A DNA stretch of 60,307 nucleotides from Bacteroidales bacterium (GTDB lineage Bacteria > Bacteroidota > Bacteroidia > Bacteroidales > UBA932): assembly GCA_017560825.1 (NCBI GenBank), contig JAFZED010000027.1, positions 1-60,307 of the forward strand. Direction: 5' to 3'. Positions 7,845 to 16,741 of the stretch are shown here, one piece after another (position 1 is the stretch's first letter; every line of letters begins with the position of its first letter). The position numbers and the translations under genes are program-made. The notes under the pieces are model-generated. The model worked only from the letters and a program-made list of their open reading frames with translations, did not search any database and was not told the DNA's origin.

Positions 7845-7852
7845 TATATTTG
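7845..7852 (+). promoter_or_regulatory. -7 box for the GH3 gene
   Basis: TATATTTG lies 51 bp upstream of the ATG at 7904. No clear TTTG is present at the -33 distance, so the promoter may depend on an activator. Confidence 0.5.
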
Positions 7853-7903
7853 TAAAATATATACCTTCGGACACATCCGTAAACACTAAACTAACACACT
7901 TAT

Positions 7904-10141
7904 ATGAAGAAAACATTTATTCTTGCCGCAGCTGCGCTTGTTCTTGCAGCCTGCGGATCACAGCCGAAATTCGACGGTCCGGCTTACCTGAACCCGAATG
8001 CCCCTGTCGAGGAAAGAGTGGAAGACGCTCTCTCACGAATGACATTGGAGGAAAAGGTCGGTATGACCACAGCTCAGTCGAAGTTCAGCTCACGCGGAGT
8101 TCCACGTCTTGGAATTCCTGAAGTATGGCACACTGACGGTCCTCACGGAATCCGTCCTGAAGTACTCTGGGACGAGTGGGATCAGGCAGGTTGGACAAAT
8201 GACTCTTGTACAGCTTTCCCTGCACTGATCAACCTTGCTGCAACTTGGGACAAGGAGATGTCACTCCTCTATGGTAACAGCATCGGAGAAGAGGCACGCT
8301 ACCGCAAGAAGGACATCCTTCTGGGACCTGGCGTAAACATCTGCCGTACTCCATACAACGGACGTAACTTCGAGTATATGGGTGAGGACCCGTTCCTTGC
8401 AGGAAAGATGGTAGTACCTTACGTACAGGGAGTTCAGGAGAACGGCGTTGCTGCCTGCGTAAAGCACTATGCAGTGAACAACCAGGAGTTCCAGCGCACA
8501 CAGTCAAACTCTGTAGTTGATGACAGAACTCTCCACGAAATCTATCTCCCTGCATTCAAGGCAGCTGTCCAGGAGGGTAACGCCTGGGCTATTATGGGTT
8601 CATACAACCTTTATAACGGCCAGTTTAACTGCCACAACAAGAAGCTCCTCCTTGACATCCTTAAGGGAGAATGGGGATTTGACGGAGTTGTAGTCAGCGA
8701 CTGGGGCGGATGCCGCGACAGCGAAGAGGCTATCCTCAACGGTCTCGACATCGAGATGGGTACCTGGACAAACGGTCTCAGCGGAGCAGCCAGCGACGGC
8801 TATGCAAACTACCATATGGCAAGACCATACCTTGAGGGAATCAAGAGCGGCAAGTACGGCACAAAGGAACTTGACGACAAGTGCCGCCGTATCCTCCGCA
8901 CTATCTTCCGTACAAGTATGAGACCTGAGCCTAACTACGGCCGCTTCGTATGTCCTGAGCACTATCAGGCTGCACGCGACATCTCAGCAGCAGGTGTTGT
9001 CCTCCTCAAGAACGAGAACAACACACTTCCTCTCAACGTTCCAGAAGGCGGCAAGATCCTTCTCGTAGGTGAGAACGCAGTGAAGAAGATGGTTGTGGGC
9101 GGTGGTAGCTCTAACCTCAAGACAGCTTACGAGGTGAATCCTCTCGAGGGTATCCAGAATGCATTCGCAGGCAAAGCTGACGTACAGTGGGTAAGAGGAT
9201 ATGTCGGTGACACATCCACATCATACAACGCTGTGTCAACAGGTCAGGACCTTACTGACAACCGTACACCTGAAGTTCTTATCGCCGAGGCTGTAGAAGC
9301 TGCAAAGGATGCTGACTACGTTATCTTCGTAGGTGGTCTCAACAAGAGTGACCATCAGGACAGCGAAGGCGCAGACCGTCTCCAGCTTGACCTCCCATAC
9401 CATCAGGAAGATGTCATCAGAGCTCTTGCTCCGGTTGCAAAGAACCTTGTAGTGGTAAACATCTCCGGTTCACCGGTATCAATGCCTTGGGCAGATGTAG
9501 CAGGTGCAATCGTTCAGGGATGGTACGGCGGTACTGAGACCGGTAACGCACTCGCAGACGTACTCACAGGTAAGATCAACCCTTCAGGCAAGATGCCTTT
9601 CACTGTTCCTTATAAATATGAGGACGGTCCGATCAAGACCGAGCGTCAGTACCCTGGTATCAAGGAAGACGGCGACGAGTACTGGCAGACTCACTACGAT
9701 GAGGGTATATACGTAGGTTACAGATGGTACGAGGCTAAGGAAATCCCTGTACAGTGGGCATTCGGTCACGGTCTGAGCTACACTACATTCGAGTACGGCC
9801 AGGCTAAGGCAGCCAAGTCATCAATGAACGCAAACGGCACTATGACCATCACAGTGGATGTGAAGAACACTGGTGACCGCGAGGGTGCTGAGGTAGTTCA
9901 GCTTTACATCGCCGACTCACAGGCAAGCATCGACCGCCCTGTAAAGGAACTCAAGGGATTCGAGAAGATCACCCTCAAGCCAGGCGAGAAGAAGACAGTA
10001 TCATTCACAATCAACGCTGACGACCTGAGCTACTACGATGTAGCATCACAGGGCTGGAAGGCCGAGAAGGGCGAATTCGTAGCTCACATCGGAACATCAT
10101 CAGCTGACATCAAGACAACAGCTTCATTCGAGCTCAAATAA
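7904..10141 (+). CDS. Glycoside hydrolase family 3 beta-glycosidase, lipoprotein
   Basis: This 745-residue lipoprotein has signal MKKTFILAAAALVLAAC, lipidated at C17. It has the three GH3 parts: a TIM barrel (about 40-340) with VKHYAVNN and nucleophile D266 in GVVVSDWGG, a sandwich domain (about 360-600) with DSEGADR, which carries a likely acid/base Glu, and a C-terminal fibronectin III-like domain (about 640-740). It probably removes terminal beta-linked sugars from plant or host oligosaccharides at the outer membrane or in the periplasm; the sugar cannot be read. There are no SusC/D genes beside it. It stands alone, with its own -7 box and a strong terminator. Confidence 0.93.
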   Translation: MKKTFILAAAALVLAACGSQPKFDGPAYLNPNAPVEERVEDALSRMTLEEKVGMTTAQSKFSSRGVPRLGIPEVWHTDGPHGIRPEVLWDEWDQAGWTNDSCTAFPALINLAATWDKEMSLLYGNSIGEEARYRKKDILLGPGVNICRTPYNGRNFEYMGEDPFLAGKMVVPYVQGVQENGVAACVKHYAVNNQEFQRTQSNSVVDDRTLHEIYLPAFKAAVQEGNAWAIMGSYNLYNGQFNCHNKKLLLDILKGEWGFDGVVVSDWGGCRDSEEAILNGLDIEMGTWTNGLSGAASDGYANYHMARPYLEGIKSGKYGTKELDDKCRRILRTIFRTSMRPEPNYGRFVCPEHYQAARDISAAGVVLLKNENNTLPLNVPEGGKILLVGENAVKKMVVGGGSSNLKTAYEVNPLEGIQNAFAGKADVQWVRGYVGDTSTSYNAVSTGQDLTDNRTPEVLIAEAVEAAKDADYVIFVGGLNKSDHQDSEGADRLQLDLPYHQEDVIRALAPVAKNLVVVNISGSPVSMPWADVAGAIVQGWYGGTETGNALADVLTGKINPSGKMPFTVPYKYEDGPIKTERQYPGIKEDGDEYWQTHYDEGIYVGYRWYEAKEIPVQWAFGHGLSYTTFEYGQAKAAKSSMNANGTMTITVDVKNTGDREGAEVVQLYIADSQASIDRPVKELKGFEKITLKPGEKKTVSFTINADDLSYYDVASQGWKAEKGEFVAHIGTSSADIKTTASFELK

Positions 10142-10157
10142 ACGGATATACAAAAAT

Positions 10158-10190
10158 AAGGACGTCCTCAAAAATCTTGGGGACGTCCTT
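10158..10190. terminator. Rho-independent terminator between convergent genes
   Basis: AAGGACGTCC (10158-10167) pairs perfectly with GGACGTCCTT (10181-10190) across a 13-nt loop, followed by T-rich sequence. It ends the GH3 transcript and could serve the convergent SulP gene. Confidence 0.85.
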
Positions 10191-10211
10191 TTTATATATA
10201 TGTATATATAT

Positions 10212-11924
10212 TTATTCAGCTGAAAGCTGTGAAGCTCTTTCGAGAGCCGGAACGATGTGAGGGCAGATGTTTTCCGCACCGATCTCCTTGTCTACGCCAA
10301 ACTTCTCGAGGGTAGCGCGCACCTTGTCGGTTACTCCTGAGAGTACCACTGTCACTCCCCTCTTGCGAGTTCTTTCGCAAAGGTTGCGGAGGTTGTTCAC
10401 TCCAGTCGAGTCGATGAAAGGTACCTTTCTCATTCTGATCACACGCACCTTGATCTTCTTGCTGTTATCCTTGCTCTCAAACTCCTCAAAACGGCTTGCA
10501 AGACCGAAGAAGAAAGGTCCGTCGATCTCGTACACTTCTACTCCTGCAGGAATCTCAAGACGCTCGGTGTCCTCCATAGAAGCCATTTCAGAGTCCTCTG
10601 AAGCTGCCACTGTGCTGCCTGTAAGCATTGAGACAGATGAAGTCTCCATCACACGACGTACGAAAAGCACGATAGCCAGCACGACTCCCACCTCGATAGC
10701 CACAGTAAGATCCACAACCACAGTAAGGAAGAAAGTGATCAGAAGCACAGCCACATCCGACTTGTCACCACGGAGGAGATACTTGAATGTCCTCCACTCA
10801 CTCATATTATAGGCCACCTGTACAAGGATTGCTGCAAGGCAAGAAAGAGGGATGTAGATCGCATATGGCATAAGGAAAAGATAGATCAGCAGAAGGACCA
10901 CAGCGTGAACGATACCGGTCACAGGGCTCTTACCACCGTTCTTGATGCTTGCCATTGTTCTTGCGAGTGCACCTGTTGCAGGAATACCACCGAAAAGCGG
11001 CGTGATGATGTTTGCAACACCCTGTCCGATGAGTTCTGTATTGGAATGATGCTGCTTTCCTGTCGCACCGTCAGCAACCATCGCTGCAAGAAGGGACTCG
11101 ATTGCACAGAGAATTGCGATTGTGAATGCAGGAGAAACCAGACCCTTCACAGTCTCGAAATCAAACTTAGGCGCAACCGGCTTCGGCATTGGAAGGCCTT
11201 CCGCAAGCTCAGGGAATTTCGAGCCGATAGTGGCGAGGTCCAGGCCGGCGAAGCGGCTGAGGAGGATCGAAGCCACTGTTCCGACGATAAGAGCAATGAG
11301 CGAACCGGGAACCTTCTTGGTCACCTTACCCCACGCAAAACAGATGATAAGGCAGACCATACTCATTGCAAACTCTATCCAGTTGATGTTTGCGATGTTC
11401 TGGAAATAGCAACCCCACTGCGGGATGAAACCTGCCGGAACCTGGAGGTCGAGAGGAAGTCCGAAGAAATCCTTCATCTGGGTCGAGAATATCGTCAGGG
11501 CGATACCGCTGGTGAATCCGACAACGATAGGATATGGGATAAACTTGAAGATTGCTCCCATCTTGCACACTCCCATCACCACGAGGAAGACACCCGCCAT
11601 AATCGTAGCGATGATAAGTCCCTGCATTCCATACTGTCCGACAATACCTGCTACGATCACGATGAACGCACCGGTAGGTCCTCCGATAAGGAAGTTGGAA
11701 CCTCCGAGGAATGAAATAAGGAATCCCGCTACAATTGCAGTGATAAGACCCTGCTGAGGGGTCACGCCGCTGGCAATACCGAATGCAATTGCAAGAGGAA
11801 GGGCGATGATACCGACGATCAAGCCCGCGATAAGGTCAGATGTGAACTTCTTTGAGTCATAGTGGCCTTTTTTGAACAGCCCGAAAAACTTGGGCTGGAA
11901 TACTTCTTTCAGGTTAAAGTTCAT
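10212..11924 (-). CDS. SulP family anion transporter with STAS domain
   Basis: This 570-residue inner-membrane protein has a hydrophobic transport core (about 25-430, 10 or more helices, starting with SDLIAGLIVGIIALPLAIAF and containing IGGPTGAFIVI) and a cytoplasmic STAS domain (about 455-560) with FIDSTGVNNLRNL. This is the SulP/SLC26 layout for sulfate, bicarbonate or other anion uptake. An acidic Ser/Glu-rich linker joins the two parts. The substrate is not deducible; bicarbonate transport is a common inference for such proteins in gut Bacteroidota. It is encoded alone, downstream of rsmD in the same direction. Confidence 0.92.
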   Translation of the reverse strand: MNFNLKEVFQPKFFGLFKKGHYDSKKFTSDLIAGLIVGIIALPLAIAFGIASGVTPQQGLITAIVAGFLISFLGGSNFLIGGPTGAFIVIVAGIVGQYGMQGLIIATIMAGVFLVVMGVCKMGAIFKFIPYPIVVGFTSGIALTIFSTQMKDFFGLPLDLQVPAGFIPQWGCYFQNIANINWIEFAMSMVCLIICFAWGKVTKKVPGSLIALIVGTVASILLSRFAGLDLATIGSKFPELAEGLPMPKPVAPKFDFETVKGLVSPAFTIAILCAIESLLAAMVADGATGKQHHSNTELIGQGVANIITPLFGGIPATGALARTMASIKNGGKSPVTGIVHAVVLLLIYLFLMPYAIYIPLSCLAAILVQVAYNMSEWRTFKYLLRGDKSDVAVLLITFFLTVVVDLTVAIEVGVVLAIVLFVRRVMETSSVSMLTGSTVAASEDSEMASMEDTERLEIPAGVEVYEIDGPFFFGLASRFEEFESKDNSKKIKVRVIRMRKVPFIDSTGVNNLRNLCERTRKRGVTVVLSGVTDKVRATLEKFGVDKEIGAENICPHIVPALERASQLSAE

Positions 11925-11974
11925 AAACTGATAATAATTAAAAATCTAACACTACTATTATATATATGTATATA

Positions 11975-11989
11975 CCGGCTTCACGCCGG
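11975..11989 (-). terminator. Weak hairpin after rsmD
   Basis: CCGGC-TTCAC-GCCGG (5-bp stem) lies 6 bp beyond the rsmD stop, with an AT-rich tract after it on the minus strand. It could attenuate the rsmD operon. Confidence 0.4.
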
Positions 11990-11994
11990 AGCTT

Positions 11995-12537
11995 TTATTC
12001 CGCTGGCATCTCGAAGAACGAGAAATGCACATTGCCGTACTTCTTTTCCTTTACAAAGTACTTGTGGCTCTCAAAATTGAATTCCTCAGGATGCTCGAGG
12101 ATGAAATAGGCACCCGGATGAAGGATGTCCTTCTCAAACACCTTGTCAGGGATGTCTGCAAGCCCGTCAATGCTGTAAGGAGGATCGGCAAAGATAATGT
12201 CGAACTTCTCACGGCATATGTCCAGGAACTCGAACACGTTGTGACGGACAACTGTAAGATTCTTCATACCGAACTTCGCAGCCTGCGACTTGATGAAGTT
12301 GGCGTGAAGCGGGAGCATCTCTACACAATAGACCATTGAAGCCCCTCTGGAAGCAAACTCATATGAAATGGCACCCGTTCCACCGAACAGGTCAAGGACC
12401 TGAAGTCCCTCCATATCATATTCGTTATTAAGAATATTGAAAAGTCCCTCCTTGGCAAAATCCGTCGTAGGACGGGCCTTATAGCCGTTCGGAGGAAGGA
12501 TAGTCTTGCCTTTGAGTCTTCCACCTATAATCCTCAT
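11995..12537 (-). CDS. rsmD: 16S rRNA (guanine(966)-N(2))-methyltransferase
   Basis: This 180-residue Rossmann-fold methyltransferase begins MRIIGGRLKGK, the usual RsmD N-terminus, and has the S-adenosylmethionine motif DLFGGTGA (49-56) and the N2-methylating DPPY motif (118-121). It modifies G966 in helix 31 of 16S rRNA during 30S assembly. Its ATG overlaps the stop of the DUF3822 gene, indicating translational coupling, an association often seen in Bacteroidota. Confidence 0.93.
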   Translation of the reverse strand: MRIIGGRLKGKTILPPNGYKARPTTDFAKEGLFNILNNEYDMEGLQVLDLFGGTGAISYEFASRGASMVYCVEMLPLHANFIKSQAAKFGMKNLTVVRHNVFEFLDICREKFDIIFADPPYSIDGLADIPDKVFEKDILHPGAYFILEHPEEFNFESHKYFVKEKKYGNVHFSFFEMPAE

Positions 12538-13220
12538 AGCACCTCAACACATTTAAAATACCTGTAAAGCGACATTTCCTCCTCACTCTCAAGGGAGGTC
12601 CTGAAGGTAATTGTGGAAACCTCAGGATTCAGCTGCAGTTTCTTCATCGCCATAAATATAAAATATTCGGCTGTGGTGAAATCCGGAGCACGGAAGGAAT
12701 TGCACAAAAGAAGGCTTCTTCCCTGCGCTATTGTCAGATAAAGATAGCCGTCCACATAAGATGCAAGGATCTTGTTGTAGTCCGGAAGCTGAGGAAGGGC
12801 CTTGAGCATAAAATATATTTCCGGAAGCGGTGAGGATTTCGATCCGTCCGCCATAAGCACTGTCTCAGAAACCACCTTGGACAAGGTCTCGCCTATTGCG
12901 TTTGAATATAGCAGAACAGCTGCAAATTCCGGAACGTCTACCGACTCCACCTTGTCGGAGTCCTCCAGACGTGCCACCTCTGCCAGATTCTGTCTGACAC
13001 GCAGAGGATGGTGAAAATGTGAGGGTATCAGGGCGAACTTCGGAGTAAACACCGAGATATCCACCTGCGAATACCTCTTCTGGAACTCCGGAGTCGTAAA
13101 GACACGGTCCGCACTCATCCATCCGGAAGAGTGCGAGCCATCTTCATCCTGTATCTTAAAAGAATATCCACTCAAGCTGACTTGAATGGATACCCTGTCT
13201 TTTATATTTGTCATAGTCAA
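12534..13220 (-). CDS. DUF3822 family protein
   Basis: This 228-residue cytoplasmic protein has features of DUF3822: SIQVSLSGYSFKI near the N-terminus, ALIPSHFHHP, GYLYLTIAQGRSLLLCNSF and a C-terminal YRYFKCVEVL. The family has an actin-like look but no assigned role. In Bacteroidota it regularly precedes rsmD, and here the two overlap by 4 bp. The start could be at 13220 or two codons later. Confidence 0.8.
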   Translation of the reverse strand: MTMTNIKDRVSIQVSLSGYSFKIQDEDGSHSSGWMSADRVFTTPEFQKRYSQVDISVFTPKFALIPSHFHHPLRVRQNLAEVARLEDSDKVESVDVPEFAAVLLYSNAIGETLSKVVSETVLMADGSKSSPLPEIYFMLKALPQLPDYNKILASYVDGYLYLTIAQGRSLLLCNSFRAPDFTTAEYFIFMAMKKLQLNPEVSTITFRTSLESEEEMSLYRYFKCVEVL

Positions 13221-13222
13221 CT

Positions 13223-13927
13223 TTACTCCCAGTTACCTGCGTTGTTGTTTGGAGCAGAGATGCTACCGACCTGAAGTCCTTTGTAACGGCCCTTGTCCTC
13301 CTGCTCTGCATCGAGGTTGATACGAAGCTGGTTGTCAAGACCCTTGAGGAGGCTCTTATATGGCATTGAAGCCTCGAAGAGCGGAACCTTTACACCAGAA
13401 ACAGTCTTGATTGTTGACTCCATAATCACTGAGTCACCGCTGAATGGGATGAATGCAAGTGAGTCAACCACGAAATCAGGACGATGTGTGAAGAGAGTGT
13501 CCTTTACAGGAATCTCACTTACAACCTGGAATACGAGGCTCTTGTTTCCTGCAAGATAGAGCTCGTGAAGCTTAGCCTGGAGCTTGTCACCCTTGAGGTT
13601 GCGATACTGCTTCTTAACCTTCTCAGTGTTTGCCATTGCAAGCGAGTCATCCTTTGAACCCACCTGAAGAACGATCTTCATCTTTCCTTCGTTGTAGAAA
13701 AGCTTGAGTGAGTCGATAGTTGGAGAGTAGCGATGGTTAACGTTCTTGTAAGCCACCTGGAGATCACGGATGTCCTTAAGACGCTGGATTGCGATCTCTG
13801 AACGGTAATCCTTGTGCTTGTTGAACTTAACAGGCTCCATAATGCTCTGAACGAGCAGATAAGTCAATCCCACAATAGCTGCTGGGAGGATCAAATAGGT
13901 AAATACCTTTCTAACAATTGAACTCAT
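13223..13927 (-). CDS. Single-pass membrane protein, unknown
   Basis: I place the start at 13927 (MSSIVRKVFTYLILP) because the minus-strand -7 box lies at 13966-13973, so the longer frame to 14068 would be largely untranscribed. The 234-residue product has one N-terminal transmembrane helix (about 8-28), a helical region (about 45-120) with a heptad-like charge pattern, and a mixed C-terminal domain ending in an Asn-rich tail. The topology resembles assembly proteins of the PilN/PilO kind, but I see no diagnostic motif. It leads the DUF3822-rsmD operon with a 2-bp gap. Confidence 0.6.
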   Translation of the reverse strand: MSSIVRKVFTYLILPAAIVGLTYLLVQSIMEPVKFNKHKDYRSEIAIQRLKDIRDLQVAYKNVNHRYSPTIDSLKLFYNEGKMKIVLQVGSKDDSLAMANTEKVKKQYRNLKGDKLQAKLHELYLAGNKSLVFQVVSEIPVKDTLFTHRPDFVVDSLAFIPFSGDSVIMESTIKTVSGVKVPLFEASMPYKSLLKGLDNQLRINLDAEQEDKGRYKGLQVGSISAPNNNAGNWE

Positions 13928-13965
13928 TATCTTAGTGTTTATATTTTCGCTTTTAAAATTCCGGA

Positions 13966-13973
13966 CAAAGTTA
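13966..13973 (-). promoter_or_regulatory. -7 box of the 13927-rsmD operon
   Basis: TAACTTTG on the minus strand lies 39 bp upstream of the ATG at 13927. No good -33 TTTG. Confidence 0.5.
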
Positions 13974-14006
13974 TGAAATTGATTTATGATATGCAATATA
14001 ATTTTG

Positions 14007-14014
14007 TAATTTTG
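14007..14014 (+). promoter_or_regulatory. -7 box of the DHH gene
   Basis: TAATTTTG lies 25 bp upstream of ATG 14039. It is divergent from the box at 13966-13973; the two promoters share 33 bp. It fixes the gene start at 14039 rather than 13973. Confidence 0.55.
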
Positions 14015-14038
14015 CACCCGAAAAATCAACGGAATAAA

Positions 14039-15094
14039 ATGCAGGATATCAATTTTGACAACATTCACAGGTTCGGTTCACTGATTGCCCAGGCAGCCAG
14101 AATCGCCATCGTTACCCATATGAGGCCCGACGGCGACGCAATGGGAAGCAGCACAGCGATGTACCATTTTCTGAGTATGCTCGGCAAGAAGGAGCACAAA
14201 ATCATCATCCCGGACCCCTACCCTGCATACCTTGATTTCATAACTTCAGAAATACCTGCCGGAGCCATATGCGCACACAGCACAGACAAGGCGCAGGCAG
14301 AGAATGCACTGGCCCAGAGCGACCTCATCATATGCCTGGATTTCAATGCCTTCCATAGAACGGACGCTATGGCCCCGGCACTGGAATCATCCAAGGCGGC
14401 AAAGGTTCTGATCGACCATCACATCGGTCCTGACAGAGAGAGTTTTGCGGTCTCTTTTTCCGAGACACAGATCTCATCCGCTTCCGAGCTTCTCTACCAC
14501 ATCCTGATGGCCTTCCCTCAGATTGACTCTGACGCCTCAAGACTTCCTGCAGCGTGCGCAACAGCACTGATGACAGGTATGACCACAGACACCAACAACT
14601 TTGCAAACTCCGTCTACCCGAGCACCCTTGGAATGGCTTCATCCCTTCTTGCGGCCGGAGTCGACAGGGACAACATACTTTCAGAGCTGTACAACAGGCA
14701 CAGCGAGAGCCGCCTCCGCCTTATGGGCCATATGATGAAGGACCTTATGAAGATCACTGACGACGGCGTGGCATACATAGTGCTTGACACGGAGACTATG
14801 CGTAATTACAAGGTCCAGGACGGCGACACCGAAGGATTCGTAAATATGCCGCTCTCCATCGGCAAAGTCAGGATGAGCCTGCTGCTGAAAGAAGAGGAGG
14901 ACAGGATCAGGGTGTCGATAAGGTCGAAGAAAGGAACATCCGCGAACAGATGTGCAAGAATGTTCTTCAACGGCGGAGGGCACGAGAACGCCGCAGGCGG
15001 GCGCCTGAACAAGCCGGGCGATGTCGCTACAATAGCCGAAGTTCCTGAATATATCGAAAAATACACACATATATATCTGACTGAATATGAATAA
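14039..15094 (+). CDS. DHH family phosphoesterase (NrnA-like oligoribonuclease / pAp phosphatase)
   Basis: The 351-residue protein starts at MQDINFDNIHRF; the upstream extension lies over the promoter. Motifs are DGDAMGSS (31-38), a central LIDHHIGPD, TDTNNF and the DHHA1 signature NGGGHENAAGG near the C-terminus. This is the NrnA layout: a Mn-dependent enzyme that degrades short RNA and dephosphorylates 3'-phosphoadenosine-5'-phosphate, and in some members cleaves pApA. Cytoplasmic. Its stop overlaps the start of an FKBP lipoprotein by 8 bp, so the two are co-translated. Confidence 0.9.
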   Translation: MQDINFDNIHRFGSLIAQAARIAIVTHMRPDGDAMGSSTAMYHFLSMLGKKEHKIIIPDPYPAYLDFITSEIPAGAICAHSTDKAQAENALAQSDLIICLDFNAFHRTDAMAPALESSKAAKVLIDHHIGPDRESFAVSFSETQISSASELLYHILMAFPQIDSDASRLPAACATALMTGMTTDTNNFANSVYPSTLGMASSLLAAGVDRDNILSELYNRHSESRLRLMGHMMKDLMKITDDGVAYIVLDTETMRNYKVQDGDTEGFVNMPLSIGKVRMSLLLKEEEDRIRVSIRSKKGTSANRCARMFFNGGGHENAAGGRLNKPGDVATIAEVPEYIEKYTHIYLTEYE

Positions 15095-15626
15095 GATAAT
15101 CAAATATATCACATTGCTCGCCTGCATCATCGGAATGAGTTCCTGCGTCAAGCAGAAACTCGAGGTCGAGTACACCAGCCAGGAGAACAAGATCGACTCT
15201 TACGTAACAAAGACAAAGAAGGACACAATGACTGTGTCGTACAACGGAGGCTCAACAAGACTGACCTTGAAGCAGGGAACCGGAGAGGCTCTTGAACAGA
15301 ACGGAGCCGTGTCTTTCTACTATGCCGGTTACGTCTTCAACGGCTCCATCAACGAATCCAACCTCTTCGGCACAAACCACAAGGCAACAGCGGAAAAGGC
15401 AAGATGGGACCTCACTGACGCCGACTATTCGATATACGAGACAGACCTTACTGACGCAAGGCTTCTGGAGGGTGTCAGAAACGGCCTGAAGGGCGTACGC
15501 GCCGGTGAAGAATGCGAAATCCTCTTCACTGGAAAATATGGTTTCGGCAACACAACATTTGGCATAATTCCTGCTAACTCAGCCCTGGCATTTAAAATTT
15601 GGGTCGTCGGAGTGTCCAACGACTGA
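15087..15626 (+). CDS. FKBP-type peptidyl-prolyl isomerase lipoprotein
   Basis: This 179-residue lipoprotein has signal MNKIIKYITLLACIIGMSSC, lipidated at C20. A single FKBP domain (about 65-178) shows AVSFYYAGYVFNG, GVRNGLKGVRAGEECEILF and the closing strand GIIPANSALAFKIWVVGV. It would assist folding of proline-containing proteins at the outer membrane or in the periplasm; some active-site aromatics are replaced, so activity is uncertain. It overlaps the DHH gene and is followed by a second, larger FKBP-like lipoprotein. Confidence 0.85.
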   Translation: MNKIIKYITLLACIIGMSSCVKQKLEVEYTSQENKIDSYVTKTKKDTMTVSYNGGSTRLTLKQGTGEALEQNGAVSFYYAGYVFNGSINESNLFGTNHKATAEKARWDLTDADYSIYETDLTDARLLEGVRNGLKGVRAGEECEILFTGKYGFGNTTFGIIPANSALAFKIWVVGVSND

Positions 15627-15644
15627 TTACATTCATTTTTTTAC

Positions 15645-15652
15645 TATCTTTG
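15645..15652 (+). promoter_or_regulatory. -7 box upstream of second FKBP lipoprotein
   Basis: TATCTTTG lies 25 bp before the ATG at 15677. It supports that start over the longer frame from 15599. Confidence 0.5.
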
Positions 15653-15676
15653 TGGGTTAAAATTTCAGAACCGATA

Positions 15677-16741
15677 ATGAAGACTATATTTAGAAAAGCC
15701 GCATATATCATTCTCGCCCTGGCAGCCGCAGGCTGCGCCAAGGCAGTGGTAGAAGGAACGAACGTAGCGGAAAAGAGGTATTTCGACGCCTGGATCCAGA
15801 ATAACTATCCAGACGCAAAGTCAACAGAATTAGGCGTTTACATCCTGGAAGACACCAAGGGCGAAGGAGGAAAAGTGGTCAAGGAAGACGGCTATATGTT
15901 TGCCGAGTACACAACAACCGACCTTGAAGGAAACATCTCGACCTACACCAACAAGGAGACTGCAAAGCAGCTCGGCAAGTACGACACTACCACCTACTAT
16001 GGTCCTAAAGTGTCCACAACCTTCAAGAACACAATCCAGGCAGGTCTGGCGGACGTAGTTCTCGGAATGAGGGTCGGAGACAGAAAGAAGGTGGTCATCC
16101 CTGGCTGGCTGATGACTTATTCATCATACGGCTCAGCAGAGGAGTACATAGAGAAAGCCACTTCAGGAAGCCACACAATCTACGACATCACCATCAAGGA
16201 TTTCACCGACACAATAGGGTCTTGGGAAAAGCAGCAGATCCAGAAATATTTCGAGGCGAACAGAGCTGAATTCGGTGATATGGACACCACAAAGTTCGTT
16301 GTGATGAAGGCAAAGGAAAGTGACGCTGAGGAAACAAAATTCGACGGTATGTACTTCAAGAGCACAACCAAGGCCGAATTCGCTTTCACCAAAGACACCA
16401 CAATCTACATCAACTACACCGGCAAGCTCCTCAATGGACTTGTGTTCGACACAAACAAGGAAAAAGTCGCGAAAGACAACGGACTCTACTCTGCAAGCAG
16501 GACTTATGAGCCTGTACAGATCGACTGGGGCACCGATTACACAACCATCACAATGGGCAGTGACGGAGGCAGCATCATCACAGGCTTTGCACTCGCACTC
16601 AGACAGATGGGCGCATTTGAGAAAGGAATTGCGGTGTTCACATCCCCATACGGCTACTCAAACTCCGGAAGCGGCTCAAGCATCCCTGGTTACTCACCAC
16701 TCGTCTTCGAATTGGAAGTAGTTGCAAAACCGGAAGAATAA
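15677..16741 (+). CDS. Two-domain FKBP-like lipoprotein
   Basis: The start at 15677 gives signal MKTIFRKAAYIILALAAAGC (C20 lipidated). The 354-residue protein has two FKBP-like modules. The first (about 30-175) contains VVLGMRVGDRKKVVIPGW; the second (about 210-350) contains TIYINYTGKLLNG, ALALRQMGAFEKG and a closing SPLVFELEVV. Tandem FKBP modules on a lipoprotein suggest a periplasmic chaperone or isomerase. The first module looks degenerate. The stop TAA is directly followed by the ATG of the MATE gene, so expression is linked. Confidence 0.8.
   Translation: MKTIFRKAAYIILALAAAGCAKAVVEGTNVAEKRYFDAWIQNNYPDAKSTELGVYILEDTKGEGGKVVKEDGYMFAEYTTTDLEGNISTYTNKETAKQLGKYDTTTYYGPKVSTTFKNTIQAGLADVVLGMRVGDRKKVVIPGWLMTYSSYGSAEEYIEKATSGSHTIYDITIKDFTDTIGSWEKQQIQKYFEANRAEFGDMDTTKFVVMKAKESDAEETKFDGMYFKSTTKAEFAFTKDTTIYINYTGKLLNGLVFDTNKEKVAKDNGLYSASRTYEPVQIDWGTDYTTITMGSDGGSIITGFALALRQMGAFEKGIAVFTSPYGYSNSGSGSSIPGYSPLVFELEVVAKPEE

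Noticed and set aside
13973-14038. Longer N-terminus for the DHH gene
   Set aside because: The -7 box at 14007-14014 lies inside it, so these codons would not be transcribed.
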